DNA of 64,000 nucleotides from Kiritimatiellaeota bacterium B1221 (GCA_029269125.1 JARHXX010000002.1:62001-126000); one strand, 5' to 3'; shown: positions 16,339 through 24,972, counted from the first letter of the stretch. The notes: generated by a model not told the origin, from the sequence alone. A program made the numbers and translations.

Positions 16339-17112
16339 TTAATTGCGATGACGGGCTCTGTAGATAAGGCGTCCGGCAATAGTGAGCAGAAACAAAATAA
16401 GGCTACCGGGTTCGGGAATGGCAGAACCTTGAATCGCAATATTATCCAAAACACTTGAAACATTGCCCCCGTTAGATCCGGCATGTCCGGAGAAGACAAA
16501 TTCGAATTGAGCGGATTCTCCATCAGCCAATGTGACATCGCTCAGGTCATCGGCCAAGTTGTAGTCAAAATCGAGTAAGTCTTCCAAAGGGTTGTTACTC
16601 TGGACGAGGATATAGCTAAGGTTGGTCTGGGTATCGATCACTGTGCTGTCGGGGCCGAGTCCTCCAGATAAATATCTAAGGGTAAACGCATTAAAGCCGT
16701 AATCGGTGCTATTGCCTCCTTCACGGGGACCAAAGTCAAAATGAAGGGAATCAATACTGGTTTCGGAACCACTGTTGTTGGTAATGGTGAGATATAGGGT
16801 ATCGGTAACGTTATTACTCACCAGTAGAGAATTCGCAGTGGTCACTGCGCTGCCAATTGTACCAAATTGACCATCATTGGAGCCGAAAGTTGTATTGATA
16901 CGTGAGGTTGTGCTTCCTACTTGATTAAGGTTGGATGAAAAACCCGGGGATGTGTAATCGGCATTATAAGCATCCGTGGTGTCTGCCCATTCGTCCCAAC
17001 TCGCAAGAATCGCGGTTCGTACGGGGAGAGCGGTAATTAAAATAAAAATGAAAAGAGAAGTACAGGATGTAACTCGTGACCATTGATGTATCGAAGGTGT
17101 AATTGATTTCAT
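16339..17112 (-). CDS. PEP-CTERM anchored exported protein
   Basis: A 257-residue exported protein. I choose the ATG at 17112 (MKSITPSIHQW) because a hydrophobic signal segment (FIFILITALPV) follows; an in-frame ATG 117 bases upstream would add an improbable leader. The middle is Ser/Thr/Asn-rich beta structure (TTSRINTTFGSNDG, LTITNNSGSETS). The C-terminus is a full PEP-CTERM sorting signal: AIPEPGSLILFLLTIAG, a helix and a basic RARHRN tail. Exosortase (EpsH/XrtA family) cuts such signals and the proteins go to the surface or matrix. No exosortase gene lies in this window, so one must be elsewhere if the signal is used. The gene is monocistronic. Confidence 0.85.
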   Translation of the reverse strand: MKSITPSIHQWSRVTSCTSLFIFILITALPVRTAILASWDEWADTTDAYNADYTSPGFSSNLNQVGSTTSRINTTFGSNDGQFGTIGSAVTTANSLLVSNNVTDTLYLTITNNSGSETSIDSLHFDFGPREGGNSTDYGFNAFTLRYLSGGLGPDSTVIDTQTNLSYILVQSNNPLEDLLDFDYNLADDLSDVTLADGESAQFEFVFSGHAGSNGGNVSSVLDNIAIQGSAIPEPGSLILFLLTIAGRLIYRARHRN

Positions 17113-17318
17113 ATGAAAATATTGGGTAAGTATCGGTGCGAATAAAAGTTTTTTAAAATGCAAATAATTCACATATAGTTGCAGAATAACACTATTTAGT
17201 TTTTGGATTAACGGACCCGGATTGTTCATATGTGGACAAGTGGGGCAGGTATAAGCAACTGATCATTGATTGAGCTGAATGACGTTTCAATCGGGGAAGG
17301 GAAGGGCCCATACTTTGT

Positions 17319-18101
17319 TTAGATGGATGTTTTGGGATAGCCCATAAAGACGAGAAGCGTTTGCTGTCCGTGGGTCATTTTTTCCGATTTCCAAATGAAT
17401 GCATTCTCAGGGTCGGCGGCCCGGGCCATTTCTTCCATTTCTTCCAGGGTGTATGTGCGCAGGACGGAGACGACGCCATCCCAGAAAATCACGAAGGGGA
17501 CAAGCGGAATGAGATAGGTGAAGAGCAGTCTGCCCGAAGAGAAAGGGCGGATAAATGGGGTGAGTATCCAGCTCATCAGAGGAGAGAAGGAAAAGCGGAT
17601 TAGATGTGCCAGGTCCCGTTGTTGTGCTTCGAAAACCGCGATGGGGGTGTTTGCGCTGACAGCGTCTTCGAATATTCGAATCGCACAATCCGGTTTGAAG
17701 TGGTGGAGACTTAAGAAGAGGGTGCGTGCGCCCATGAGTTGTCGGGGGACCCGGGCGGCGTCGACGGATGCGGTTTCAATCTCCACATGTTCGGGGAAGG
17801 CTTGCTGCACCTTGCGTAAGGCGGGAAGGTTAGGGTATTTATCGGTGAGGTGTACGTGAAAAGTCGGATATTTCTCACGAATTTGAGGAATAAATGTCTG
17901 CCATTGACCGCCGCCGCCCGAGGCCAGATCAACAAGGGTGTTTATTTGACTTCGACGGACCCATTCATGGAGAATGGGGACGACGGGTCCAAACATATTG
18001 AATTTTTCAGCAACAGTGCGCAGAAAATCGGTCAGGTAATTTCGGAGAAACCCCGGAAACCACGGAAGGTCTTCAAACTCAAAGAAATGCCTGCGTTTCA
18101 T
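17319..18101 (-). CDS. SAM-dependent methyltransferase-like protein
   Basis: A 260-residue protein with a Rossmann-type SAM site: LVDLASGGGGQW near residue 57, an acidic strand end at HLTDKYPN near 85, and TLFLSLHHFKP near 127 as the post-strand-4 region. After about residue 165 it is unusually hydrophobic for a methyltransferase (LLFTYLIPLVPFVIFW), suggesting membrane association or a lipid or quinone-like substrate. It lies 24 bases after the S4-protein gene in a minus-strand run that includes the mevalonate genes. The substrate is unknown. An enzymatically inactive homologue is possible. Confidence 0.68.
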   Translation of the reverse strand: MKRRHFFEFEDLPWFPGFLRNYLTDFLRTVAEKFNMFGPVVPILHEWVRRSQINTLVDLASGGGGQWQTFIPQIREKYPTFHVHLTDKYPNLPALRKVQQAFPEHVEIETASVDAARVPRQLMGARTLFLSLHHFKPDCAIRIFEDAVSANTPIAVFEAQQRDLAHLIRFSFSPLMSWILTPFIRPFSSGRLLFTYLIPLVPFVIFWDGVVSVLRTYTLEEMEEMARAADPENAFIWKSEKMTHGQQTLLVFMGYPKTSI

Positions 18102-18125
18102 GGGGAGGCTTCAATTATTAAGGGA

Positions 18126-18350
18126 TTATTTGTCCGGATTCCGGCAGGAGATTTTCAGGCTCTCCTGATTCACTTCAATCAGATCACCTGAAACGATTTT
18201 TTTCCGTTTCCGGGTTTCGATTTTGCCATTCAGTAAAACGTGTCCGTTTTCGATCATGGATTTTGCTTCACCGCCACTTTCCGCAATGCCTTCAAATTTT
18301 AAAATTTTGAAGAGTTCCACGGGTGCCTGGGTTAATTCAACTTTTCGCAT
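18126..18350 (-). CDS. S4-domain RNA-binding protein (YbcJ/YaaA-like)
   Basis: A 74-residue protein consisting of one S4 RNA-binding fold: LFKILKFEGIAESGGEAKSM, then the turn VLLNGKIETRKRKKI and SGDLIEV, the usual S4 pattern with conserved Gly and basic residues. Stand-alone S4 proteins of this size bind structured RNA, often ribosomal, and the precise role is uncertain. It is placed between the methyltransferase-like gene and the 193-residue unknown gene on the minus strand. Confidence 0.85.
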   Translation of the reverse strand: MRKVELTQAPVELFKILKFEGIAESGGEAKSMIENGHVLLNGKIETRKRKKIVSGDLIEVNQESLKISCRNPDK

Positions 18351-18397
18351 AGGAGGTTTGGGGGCAGGGGATTCAGGGCTTCAGTTCGGGGGGCGGT

Positions 18398-18979
18398 TTA
18401 TGCCTCTTGTAAAAATTCCACGCTGGCTTGCACTTTTTGTTTAAGGGGATGACGTTCGTCACCACTGAGAGATTTGAGGGCCCAATGAAAGACGGGGAAG
18501 AGGGCTTTGCCGTTAAGGTCGAACAAGCTGGATTCAAAGTAGGGGAAGTCCCCTAACCATTGCAGTTGCGGCCATTGTTTTTGCAGGAGGTGTCCGATCA
18601 GGGCTCCGGCTTCACAGCAGACCACGAAGTAGGGGTTGTCCATTTTTTCGGGATTGGAGGCCCGTAACAATTCCTGAATCCGCTCGGGGGTGAAATGTTT
18701 TTCGAAGGCATCCAGCCAGTCCAGGCCGGGGGCGCCCTGCAGTTTGAGTAAGGCGGGCAGGTCGGTGAGGGCGGCCTGAGTGGTTCGCTTTAACTGGGCG
18801 TCAATTTGCACCCGGCCTTCGTCGGTCAGTGGAGAGAGGACGCGGATGTGCTGTCCTGCATCGAGTTCAACCTGTTCGAGGTCGCTGCGCAGAATTTTAT
18901 CCCGGGGGTCTTCGGGGGAGATCCAAGGGGAAAAAAAGTGATGGTAAAGCGTTTCTGAATCGGGAAGTTCAATGCTCAC
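18398..18979 (-). CDS. Unknown cytosolic protein coupled to fni
   Basis: A 193-residue soluble protein that I do not recognise. It uses GTG at 18979, overlapping the TGA of the isomerase gene (GTGA), so it is translationally coupled. There are no signal peptide or membrane segments. Notable stretches are YFVVCCEAGALIGHLL near residue 115 and the aromatic-rich WPQLQWLGDFPYFESSLFDL. The last is the kind of segment that could pack against a partner protein. Its strict coupling to mevalonate-route genes makes an isoprenoid-linked role possible, but nothing in the sequence shows it. Confidence 0.78.
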   Translation of the reverse strand: MSIELPDSETLYHHFFSPWISPEDPRDKILRSDLEQVELDAGQHIRVLSPLTDEGRVQIDAQLKRTTQAALTDLPALLKLQGAPGLDWLDAFEKHFTPERIQELLRASNPEKMDNPYFVVCCEAGALIGHLLQKQWPQLQWLGDFPYFESSLFDLNGKALFPVFHWALKSLSGDERHPLKQKVQASVEFLQEA

Positions 18980-20010
18980 AGAATTAAATCCTCGTTATCT
19001 TTGAGTTCGCGTAAGGTGGGTGTGCCCAAAAGGAACATGGCGGTTTGAAAGGCACGTTTAAGATCTTCAATTTCGGTGACCACTGCGTCGGCGGATTCCA
19101 GTGCGGGCGCCATAAAGGGTTTGGCCATCCCGCAAAGACTTGCGCCCAAAATCAGGGATTTGATCATGTCCAATGCGTTGCGAAGTCCGCCGGATGCGAT
19201 GAGGGTAAGCTCCCGGTTTTGTTGAAATTCGGAGAGTTGTTTGAGTACATCGGGGGTGGGGATCCCCCAGTCCTGGAAGAGCAGGCCCAGCCCATCGCTG
19301 TTGACGGTTTGACGTCGGAAGTGTTCGATTCTGCTCCAGCTGGTGCCGCCACTGCCGGCGACATCGATCATGCGCAGGTCATGGGCCATCAACAATTCGG
19401 CATCCGCTTTACTGATACCGCATCCGATTTCCTTGACGATGACGGGCACAGACAATTCCCGGGAGATGCGGCCCATTTTGGAGGCCAGTCCGGCGAAGCA
19501 GGTGTCTCCCTCGGGCTGAATGGCTTCCTGGAGGGGGTTGAGATGCAGAAACAGTCCATCGGCCTGTAATACTTCAACTGCGGCTTCACATTCTTTGAGT
19601 CCAAAACCTTTATTAAGCTGTACGGCTCCGAGGTTGCCAAAAAGCAGGGCATTTGGGGCGAGGTCTCGAAGGGTGAAAGAATCGACCGCGTCCGGGTGGG
19701 TGAACATTACCCGTTGAGAACCGACCCCCATGGCCACGCCACAGCGTTCGGCTGCTTCGGCAAGGTTTCGGTTCATTTTTTTGAGATCGTCATGATCCCC
19801 ACCGGTCATGGACGAGATCAGAAGAGGGAAAGAGAGTTTTTTACCCAAGAGGGTTACAGAACTGTCCACGTCCTTTAAATCCATTTCCGGCAGGGCGCGG
19901 TGCCGCAGTAAAATGTGGTCAAAGGCGGTGCCTTGCCGATCGGTTTCGGCATCTTCCTGGAGGATGCGGATGTGTTCAATTTTCCGGTGATTGGTAGAGG
20001 TGTCGCTCAT
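18976..20010 (-). CDS. fni: Type 2 isopentenyl diphosphate isomerase
   Basis: A 344-residue FMN- and NADPH-dependent TIM-barrel enzyme that interconverts isopentenyl and dimethylallyl diphosphate. I place the start at 20010 since that ATG overlaps the stop of the reductase gene (ATGA) and is preceded by GGGAG. Family motifs are SSMTGG, GVGSQRVMF near residue 97, LHLNPLQEAIQPEGD near 152, VIVKEIGCGIS and DVAGSGGTSW. Length matches the family (330-350). It is coupled to HMG-CoA reductase upstream and the 193-residue protein downstream, indicating isoprenoid supply through mevalonate. The unrelated type 1 Idi fold is excluded by these motifs. Confidence 0.95.
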   Translation of the reverse strand: MSDTSTNHRKIEHIRILQEDAETDRQGTAFDHILLRHRALPEMDLKDVDSSVTLLGKKLSFPLLISSMTGGDHDDLKKMNRNLAEAAERCGVAMGVGSQRVMFTHPDAVDSFTLRDLAPNALLFGNLGAVQLNKGFGLKECEAAVEVLQADGLFLHLNPLQEAIQPEGDTCFAGLASKMGRISRELSVPVIVKEIGCGISKADAELLMAHDLRMIDVAGSGGTSWSRIEHFRRQTVNSDGLGLLFQDWGIPTPDVLKQLSEFQQNRELTLIASGGLRNALDMIKSLILGASLCGMAKPFMAPALESADAVVTEIEDLKRAFQTAMFLLGTPTLRELKDNEDLIL

Positions 20011-21050
20011 GTGCGCTCCCATTTTTCGTGTGCGCGCATGAGTTCACCGGGTTGAGTGAGTGCCGCCATCAGCGACAATTCACCGCACCAAGTGGCTGCA
20101 GCGCAAATGGCGGCAAGCCGGGCGGCATTTTGTCCGGAGGGCCGGGGGGTGCGGCAACCCAGACGCTCAAGGTTCTGTTCGACGAACGGCAGGCCTTTGC
20201 CATTGCCGACCGATCCGACAATCAGATTGGGCAGGGTGAGGCTGAAATAGAGGTCGCCATCCCGGTTTTCACAGTGGGTAATGGCCTGGCTGCCTTCGAT
20301 AATATTGGCGGCATCCTGGCCGGTGGCCAAATAGAAGGCGAGCAGGATATTGGCGGCGTGGGCATTGGCGGAGCGAAGTCCCCCCGCCAGCAGGGTGCCG
20401 ATCAGGTTTTTGCGAATGTTGAGTTCAACGATTTTTTCTGCGCTGCTTTTTAAATAGCGACGAACGATTTTTTCGGGGATGACCGCTTCAGTGACCACAT
20501 ATTTTCCCCGGCCGAGGATGCCGTTTACGGCGGAGGTTTTTTTATCCGTACAATAATTACCACTGACCGACACTTCTTTCATTTCCGGAAACTGGCTGAG
20601 AATGCTTTCCAGCAGGCGTGCCGAAGCTTTGGTGGTCATATTGTGTCCGGAAGCATCCCCCGTTTCGAATGCAAAGCGTAGATACACGAGATTTCCGACA
20701 TATTGGGGGTGGATCTCTAAAAGTTTGGCAAAGCGTGATGTTTCGGAGACGGTGCGCTGCAGACCGGGAAGGTCGGCTTTAAGTTTTTGTACCATGGAGA
20801 GGGCTTCACCGGCACCGGGGGCTTCCAGCAGGATGGAACGGGTCATGCGTTGGTCGATGAGGGTGCATTGGATACTGCCGGAAAGGCAGGAAACCCGGGC
20901 GCCCCGGGCTGTGCTGGGCCATAACGGAGATTCATAGGTTGCCAAAGGGATTTCCAGCTCTTCCGTTTGGTGTTGATAGGTAAAAGACAGGGGGCCCACC
21001 CATTGCAGGGGGACCGAGGCGGCATCAGGAGTAGATTTGGAGGCATTCAC
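20007..21050 (-). CDS. hmgA: Hydroxymethylglutaryl-CoA reductase
   Basis: A 347-residue cytosolic enzyme that reduces HMG-CoA to mevalonate. Visible motifs are TYESPLWPSTARGA (region of the catalytic Glu), FETGDASGHNMTTKA near residue 128, GNYCTDKKTSAVNG with the catalytic Lys near 166, GGLRSANAHAANILLA, ATGQDAAN with the catalytic Asp near 243, and IVGSVGNGKGLP. An AHEKW near the C-terminus may supply the catalytic His. The SGNYCTDKK and NAHAANI blocks are closer to class I enzymes than to Pseudomonas-type class II, but there is no membrane anchor. The start is GTG at 21050 with only a weak upstream AGG, so the N-terminus is less certain. First gene of the minus-strand operon, divergent from the ATPase gene. 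Confidence 0.92.
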   Translation of the reverse strand: MNASKSTPDAASVPLQWVGPLSFTYQHQTEELEIPLATYESPLWPSTARGARVSCLSGSIQCTLIDQRMTRSILLEAPGAGEALSMVQKLKADLPGLQRTVSETSRFAKLLEIHPQYVGNLVYLRFAFETGDASGHNMTTKASARLLESILSQFPEMKEVSVSGNYCTDKKTSAVNGILGRGKYVVTEAVIPEKIVRRYLKSSAEKIVELNIRKNLIGTLLAGGLRSANAHAANILLAFYLATGQDAANIIEGSQAITHCENRDGDLYFSLTLPNLIVGSVGNGKGLPFVEQNLERLGCRTPRPSGQNAARLAAICAAATWCGELSLMAALTQPGELMRAHEKWERT

Positions 21051-21183
21051 AGTATGCGCAACATGCCTGAGAGAGGGGGCATCGTCAATGCCGAGGAGAT
21101 TGATTTTATCTGAGGAAGGATGGCGCGTGCGATCTACGGATTTTTTAGGGGGTTAAAATGCTGTCTAAATGAGAGGAATTTCG

Positions 21184-21212
21184 TTGACCACCCATAGTTT
21201 GGACACTAGAGA
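21184..21212 (+). promoter_or_regulatory. Possible promoter of the ugpC-like gene
   Basis: TTGACC and TAGAGA are spaced by 17 bases, about 37 bases before the ATG. The -35 box is close to consensus and the -10 is poor. A strong AAGGAG ribosome binding site follows at 21237-21242. Confidence 0.3.
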
Positions 21213-21248
21213 ACTAACCTCTTATTTGATTCACCTAAGGAGAAATGA

Positions 21249-22355
21249 ATGTCTGAAGTAATTTTGGAAAATGTGTATAAAGTATATCCCGGAGACGTAA
21301 CGGCTGTTCGGGACTTTTCTTTAGAGATCAAAGATAAAGAATTCATGGTATTTGTGGGACCTTCAGGATGTGGAAAATCCACAACATTGCGGATGATTGC
21401 CGGTTTAGAGGAAATCAGTAAGGGAACCATTAATATCGGTGGCCGGGTGGTCAACGATGTGCCGCCCAAAGACCGTGATATTGCCATGGTTTTTCAGAAC
21501 TACGCTTTGTATCCCCACATGACGGTATATAAGAACATGGCTTTTGGATTGAAGCTCCGCAAAATGCCACGGGTTGAAATTGATAAGCGGGTTCGGGAAG
21601 CGGCTTCTATCCTGGGAATCGAAGATTTGCTGGAGCGTAAACCGAAAGCTCTCTCCGGTGGTCAACGTCAACGTGTGGCGGTAGGCCGTGCGATTGTACG
21701 TCAGCCGAAAGCATTTTTGTTTGACGAACCGCTGTCCAATCTCGACGCGAAAATGCGTGTGCAGATGCGTATGGAAATCAGCAAGCTGCACAATCAACTG
21801 CAATCAACCATGATCTATGTGACCCATGATCAGGTGGAAGCGCTCACCATGGGTGACCGCATTGTGGTAATGAAAGACGGTATCATGCAGCAGGTGGACA
21901 GCCCCGGAGAAATTTATAAAAATCCTGCAAACCGTTTTGTTGCCGGATTCATTGGCAGTCCTCCCATGAACTTTTTTGAAGGTGAATTGGAGAGTGGTGC
22001 TGACGGCTTGTTCTTCAAGAATGGAGCCATGAAGGTGAAAGTGCATGAAAGTCATGCCGACATGCTCGGTAAGGCCAATGTTAAACAGATCACCATGGGG
22101 ATTCGCCCTGAAAATGTTCAGGATTCAGTGTTGGTTTCCAATCCGGATCCCGCCACCCTGGTGAAATCCAAGGTGGAGGTGGTTGAACCGATGGGTGCAG
22201 AAATTATGTTGTACCTTTCTGCCGGTGACAGTGCGTATATCGCACGGGTAGATGGCCAGGATCAGGCCAAAGCCGGTCATGAAATCTCCATGTCTTTTGA
22301 TATGGTGCATGCCAGCTATTTTGAACCCGGTGAAATGGGCGCACGCATTTCCTAA
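21249..22355 (+). CDS. Sugar ABC transporter ATPase (UgpC/MalK/MsmK type)
   Basis: A 368-residue ATPase of a carbohydrate importer. Walker A GPSGCGKST is near residue 36, signature LSGGQRQR near 135, Walker B FLFDEPLSNLDAKMR, and switch His in VTHDQVEALTMGD. A C-terminal regulatory TOBE region with GIRPENV fits UgpC/MalK/MsmK proteins. No permease or binding-protein genes are nearby. Orphan ATPases of this family commonly energise several sugar importers encoded elsewhere, which is the likely case here. It is preceded by AAGGAG, begins a plus-strand gene run, and is followed at 16 bases by the degenerate GGDEF gene. Confidence 0.93.
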   Translation: MSEVILENVYKVYPGDVTAVRDFSLEIKDKEFMVFVGPSGCGKSTTLRMIAGLEEISKGTINIGGRVVNDVPPKDRDIAMVFQNYALYPHMTVYKNMAFGLKLRKMPRVEIDKRVREAASILGIEDLLERKPKALSGGQRQRVAVGRAIVRQPKAFLFDEPLSNLDAKMRVQMRMEISKLHNQLQSTMIYVTHDQVEALTMGDRIVVMKDGIMQQVDSPGEIYKNPANRFVAGFIGSPPMNFFEGELESGADGLFFKNGAMKVKVHESHADMLGKANVKQITMGIRPENVQDSVLVSNPDPATLVKSKVEVVEPMGAEIMLYLSAGDSAYIARVDGQDQAKAGHEISMSFDMVHASYFEPGEMGARIS

Positions 22356-22371
22356 GTGCGGCTGAATTCCT

Positions 22372-23496
22372 TTGATTCCAATATTGGAAATGTTGGGAGT
22401 AGCGGTGGGTTCCTTTGCGGTGCTCACTTTGCTCGTCAGCTATTTGCGTTACCGGAAGATGCAGCTCATCTCTCTCGACCAAGTGGAAGGGGAGATGGAT
22501 GCTTCAGCCGCGGTGATGGTGATGCTCACCGCTTTGCAGGAAAGTAAAAAACGGCAAGAGTACACGTTGTTGTTATTTGAGCCGGTGATGGCGGAAAAAG
22601 TGAATGCGCTCCGCGATTTCCTGCATAAAAATTTCAGAAAAGAAGACCGGGTATTTCTGTTAAAGCGGGGAAGCGTTTTGGCATTTCTGCAATGTCCCAA
22701 TGAACATTTGCCCGCCACCGCCCGACGGATGGTGCCCTTGCTTACAGAAGCCGGATTTGCGGATGGGCAGCTGGTTTTGGCGCCGGTTGTCCGGGATGCA
22801 ACGCATTTACTCTCTCTCTTGGAGATGAAATTTGAGCCTTCCCGCTCTGAAGGCTGGGTGATTCATCCCGGAGATGCCCGCGATCTGGTATATCCGGAGG
22901 GGACCCGGGACTCGGAGGATCAGGATGCTGAGGCGGTTTCCCCTGGTGCTTCCGTGGATCCTCTCACCGGTGTGCTGAAAACAGAACTTGTGCCCGGGGC
23001 GATACGACGATTGCTGGCAGCCCAACGCCGCATGGGGCACTCGGTAACGTTGGTCCAGGTGGATCTGGATGAATTGGAGACCTACAATGCGAGCTACGGG
23101 CGTGAAATCGGAGATGCAATCCTAAAGCAAACCGCAGCGGTTTTGATGGAGAATTGTCGGGAAAGTGATTTGATTGGGCGTTGGGATGAGGATGCGTTCA
23201 TGCTTTGTATGGTTGGCAAAGACGATGACTTGCTCCGGGCCGCGGTCCGGATGAGTAATCAAATAAAAAGACATCCTCTTTTACAGGGAGAAACCCAGAT
23301 CCGATTCTCGGCTGCATTCGGGCTGGCGTCCCTCCCGAACGATGGCAAAAATCCGGTTGTGCTGTTAGAGCGGGCTGGTTGGGCGCTGCAGGAGGCGAAG
23401 AAAAGGGGAAGGGGCACCTGTGTCGCGTTTCAACCTTCTTTACAACCCAAAGCCAGTGTGTCGACGGCCGGAGAAAACCGTCCGGAAAGTTTTTAA
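22372..23496 (+). CDS. Membrane-anchored protein with degenerate GGDEF domain
   Basis: About 374 residues from a TTG at 22372 (or 368 from ATG at 22390; neither has a clear ribosome binding site). One N-terminal helix (VAVGSFAVLTLLVSYL) is followed by an uncharacterised domain (residues 40-180) and a diguanylate-cyclase fold beginning VDPLTGVLK near 202. The domain keeps VDLDELETYNASYG and AFGLASLP, but the GGDEF signature is replaced by RWDEDAF. Active cyclases need the two glycines, so catalysis is unlikely; it may bind nucleotide or act as a protein-interaction module. It sits between a sugar transporter ATPase and pdxJ. Confidence 0.75.
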   Translation: MIPILEMLGVAVGSFAVLTLLVSYLRYRKMQLISLDQVEGEMDASAAVMVMLTALQESKKRQEYTLLLFEPVMAEKVNALRDFLHKNFRKEDRVFLLKRGSVLAFLQCPNEHLPATARRMVPLLTEAGFADGQLVLAPVVRDATHLLSLLEMKFEPSRSEGWVIHPGDARDLVYPEGTRDSEDQDAEAVSPGASVDPLTGVLKTELVPGAIRRLLAAQRRMGHSVTLVQVDLDELETYNASYGREIGDAILKQTAAVLMENCRESDLIGRWDEDAFMLCMVGKDDDLLRAAVRMSNQIKRHPLLQGETQIRFSAAFGLASLPNDGKNPVVLLERAGWALQEAKKRGRGTCVAFQPSLQPKASVSTAGENRPESF

Positions 23497-23510
23497 TCTG
23501 TGGAGATGTT

Positions 23511-24227
23511 ATGTATTTAGGAGTGAATGTTGATCATGTTGCAACGGTAAGGCAGGCGAGGGGGACGACTTATCCTTCTCCCGTGGAAGCGGCTTGTCTG
23601 TCTGCAGATGCCGGTGCCCATGGGATTACCGTGCATTTACGGGAAGATCGCCGTCACATTCAGGATCAAGATGTCTGGGATATGCGTCGCAACCAGCCAT
23701 TGCCGCTCAATTTAGAAATGGGTAATCATGCGGAAATTGTGGAGATTGCCCTGCAGGTAAAACCGGATGAAGTCTGTTTGGTACCGGAAAAGCGGGAGGA
23801 GTTGACAACTGAAGGGGGGCTGGATGTGCTGGGGAATTACCCGGCCCTGGAGCAGAGTTGCCAGCGTTTTGCCGATGCGGGAATTGCGGTGAGTTTGTTT
23901 ATTGATCCCGATCCCGCCCAAGTGGAGGCGGCGAAGCAATTGAAAGTGCCCATGATCGAACTGCACACCGGTACGTTTTGTGAATGTGAAGGTGCGTCAC
24001 GGCAGGCATGTTTAACCCAGTTGATCGCGGCGGCGGAGCAGGCGCACGCTGCCGGAATTCAGGTCAATGCCGGGCACGGATTAAATTTGGAAAATTTACG
24101 GGATCTCTTTCCGGTTCCCCATTTGCACACTTTGAATATTGGGCATAGTTTGGTCGCCCGTGCCTTAATGGTGGGAATGGAAGCGGCGGTAAAAGAAATG
24201 CTGGACATCATGCAGGAATATTCCTAA
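23511..24227 (+). CDS. pdxJ: Pyridoxine 5'-phosphate synthase
   Basis: A 238-residue TIM-barrel enzyme that condenses 1-deoxy-D-xylulose 5-phosphate with 3-amino-2-oxopropyl phosphate to pyridoxine 5'-phosphate, the last ring-forming step of DXP-dependent vitamin B6 synthesis. Start at 23511 (MYLGVNVDHVATVRQARG), with GGAG eight bases upstream. Family motifs are GVNVDHVATVRQAR, GITVHLREDRRHI, NLEMG, CLVPEKREELTTEGGLD, VSLFIDPDP, ELHTG and NAGHGLN; His, Glu and Arg active-site residues are all present. Length matches (about 240). Its need for DXP means a DXP synthase should exist even though the genome has mevalonate-route genes. Confidence 0.96.
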   Translation: MYLGVNVDHVATVRQARGTTYPSPVEAACLSADAGAHGITVHLREDRRHIQDQDVWDMRRNQPLPLNLEMGNHAEIVEIALQVKPDEVCLVPEKREELTTEGGLDVLGNYPALEQSCQRFADAGIAVSLFIDPDPAQVEAAKQLKVPMIELHTGTFCECEGASRQACLTQLIAAAEQAHAAGIQVNAGHGLNLENLRDLFPVPHLHTLNIGHSLVARALMVGMEAAVKEMLDIMQEYS

Positions 24228-24237
24228 TTCAACTCTT

Positions 24238-24900
24238 ATGACAGATACACTTCCTCCCCCCCGAAATTCGAATGCCGGCTCCACTGAAAAGAAAGGGCGT
24301 AACTGCTGGCTGGTGGGGTGCGGGGGATGCCTCGGGGTTTTGGCTTTGTTTGTGATAATTTCCATGGTGGCGGTTTGGCAGTTAAAGCGGTCGCTGATGG
24401 TGGAACCTTTTGTACCCGTTGAACTTTCAGCCTCAGAAGAAACCCGGATGCGTGAAAAACTGGAATCTCTGAATTTGTTAGATGCGGAAGGGAAGGTGCC
24501 GGATACATTTGAAATGCCCTCAGAGGGAATGACGCTCAGTGAAGCGGAGGTCAATTATTGGATATCCCGTTTAGACGACAGTACGGCGGATTCTGTGCGG
24601 GTTGATTTTGAGCCGGAGCAAATTATTGCCGAATTGCGGTTGGGGAATCCGGGTGGAAAACGGTTAATGGTAAAAGCGACCATTGGCGTGCCTTCCCAAG
24701 CCAAAAGTTTTGATTTTGAACTGATTGATCTGAAATTGGGAAATTTTTCGGTGTCCGAGGATTGGATCTCTAAAATGACCGATGGCAACACGGATTTGTC
24801 TACGGACCTGGACCCTGAAACGCAGAAAGAACTTGAGTCCAAGGTGGATCGCATTGAAATCCTCAAAGATGAGATTCGATTTATTCCGAAAAATCCCTAG
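24238..24900 (+). CDS. Hypothetical single-helix membrane protein
   Basis: A 220-residue protein of unknown function. A short polar N-terminus with a Cys/Gly-rich patch (CWLVGCGGCLG) leads into one membrane helix (about 29-50). The remainder is an acidic, probably extracytoplasmic beta-rich domain (EAEVNYWISRLDD, FDFELIDLKLGNFSV) ending in a basic/polar tail. The layout resembles membrane-anchored envelope proteins that sense or scaffold, but no family motif is visible. It follows pdxJ by 10 bases and lies 72 bases before the phosphoesterase gene. Confidence 0.75.
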   Translation: MTDTLPPPRNSNAGSTEKKGRNCWLVGCGGCLGVLALFVIISMVAVWQLKRSLMVEPFVPVELSASEETRMREKLESLNLLDAEGKVPDTFEMPSEGMTLSEAEVNYWISRLDDSTADSVRVDFEPEQIIAELRLGNPGGKRLMVKATIGVPSQAKSFDFELIDLKLGNFSVSEDWISKMTDGNTDLSTDLDPETQKELESKVDRIEILKDEIRFIPKNP

Positions 24901-24972
24901 GAAGGTTCCCTTTCTGATTTCCCTCCATTCGGGTATCGACAACCCCATATTTCTTTGCAAGGTTACTCCTAT

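Noticed and set aside
24238..24900. LptC-like lipopolysaccharide transport protein
   Set aside because: The single-helix plan is similar, but no Lpt neighbours or LptC motif could be found.
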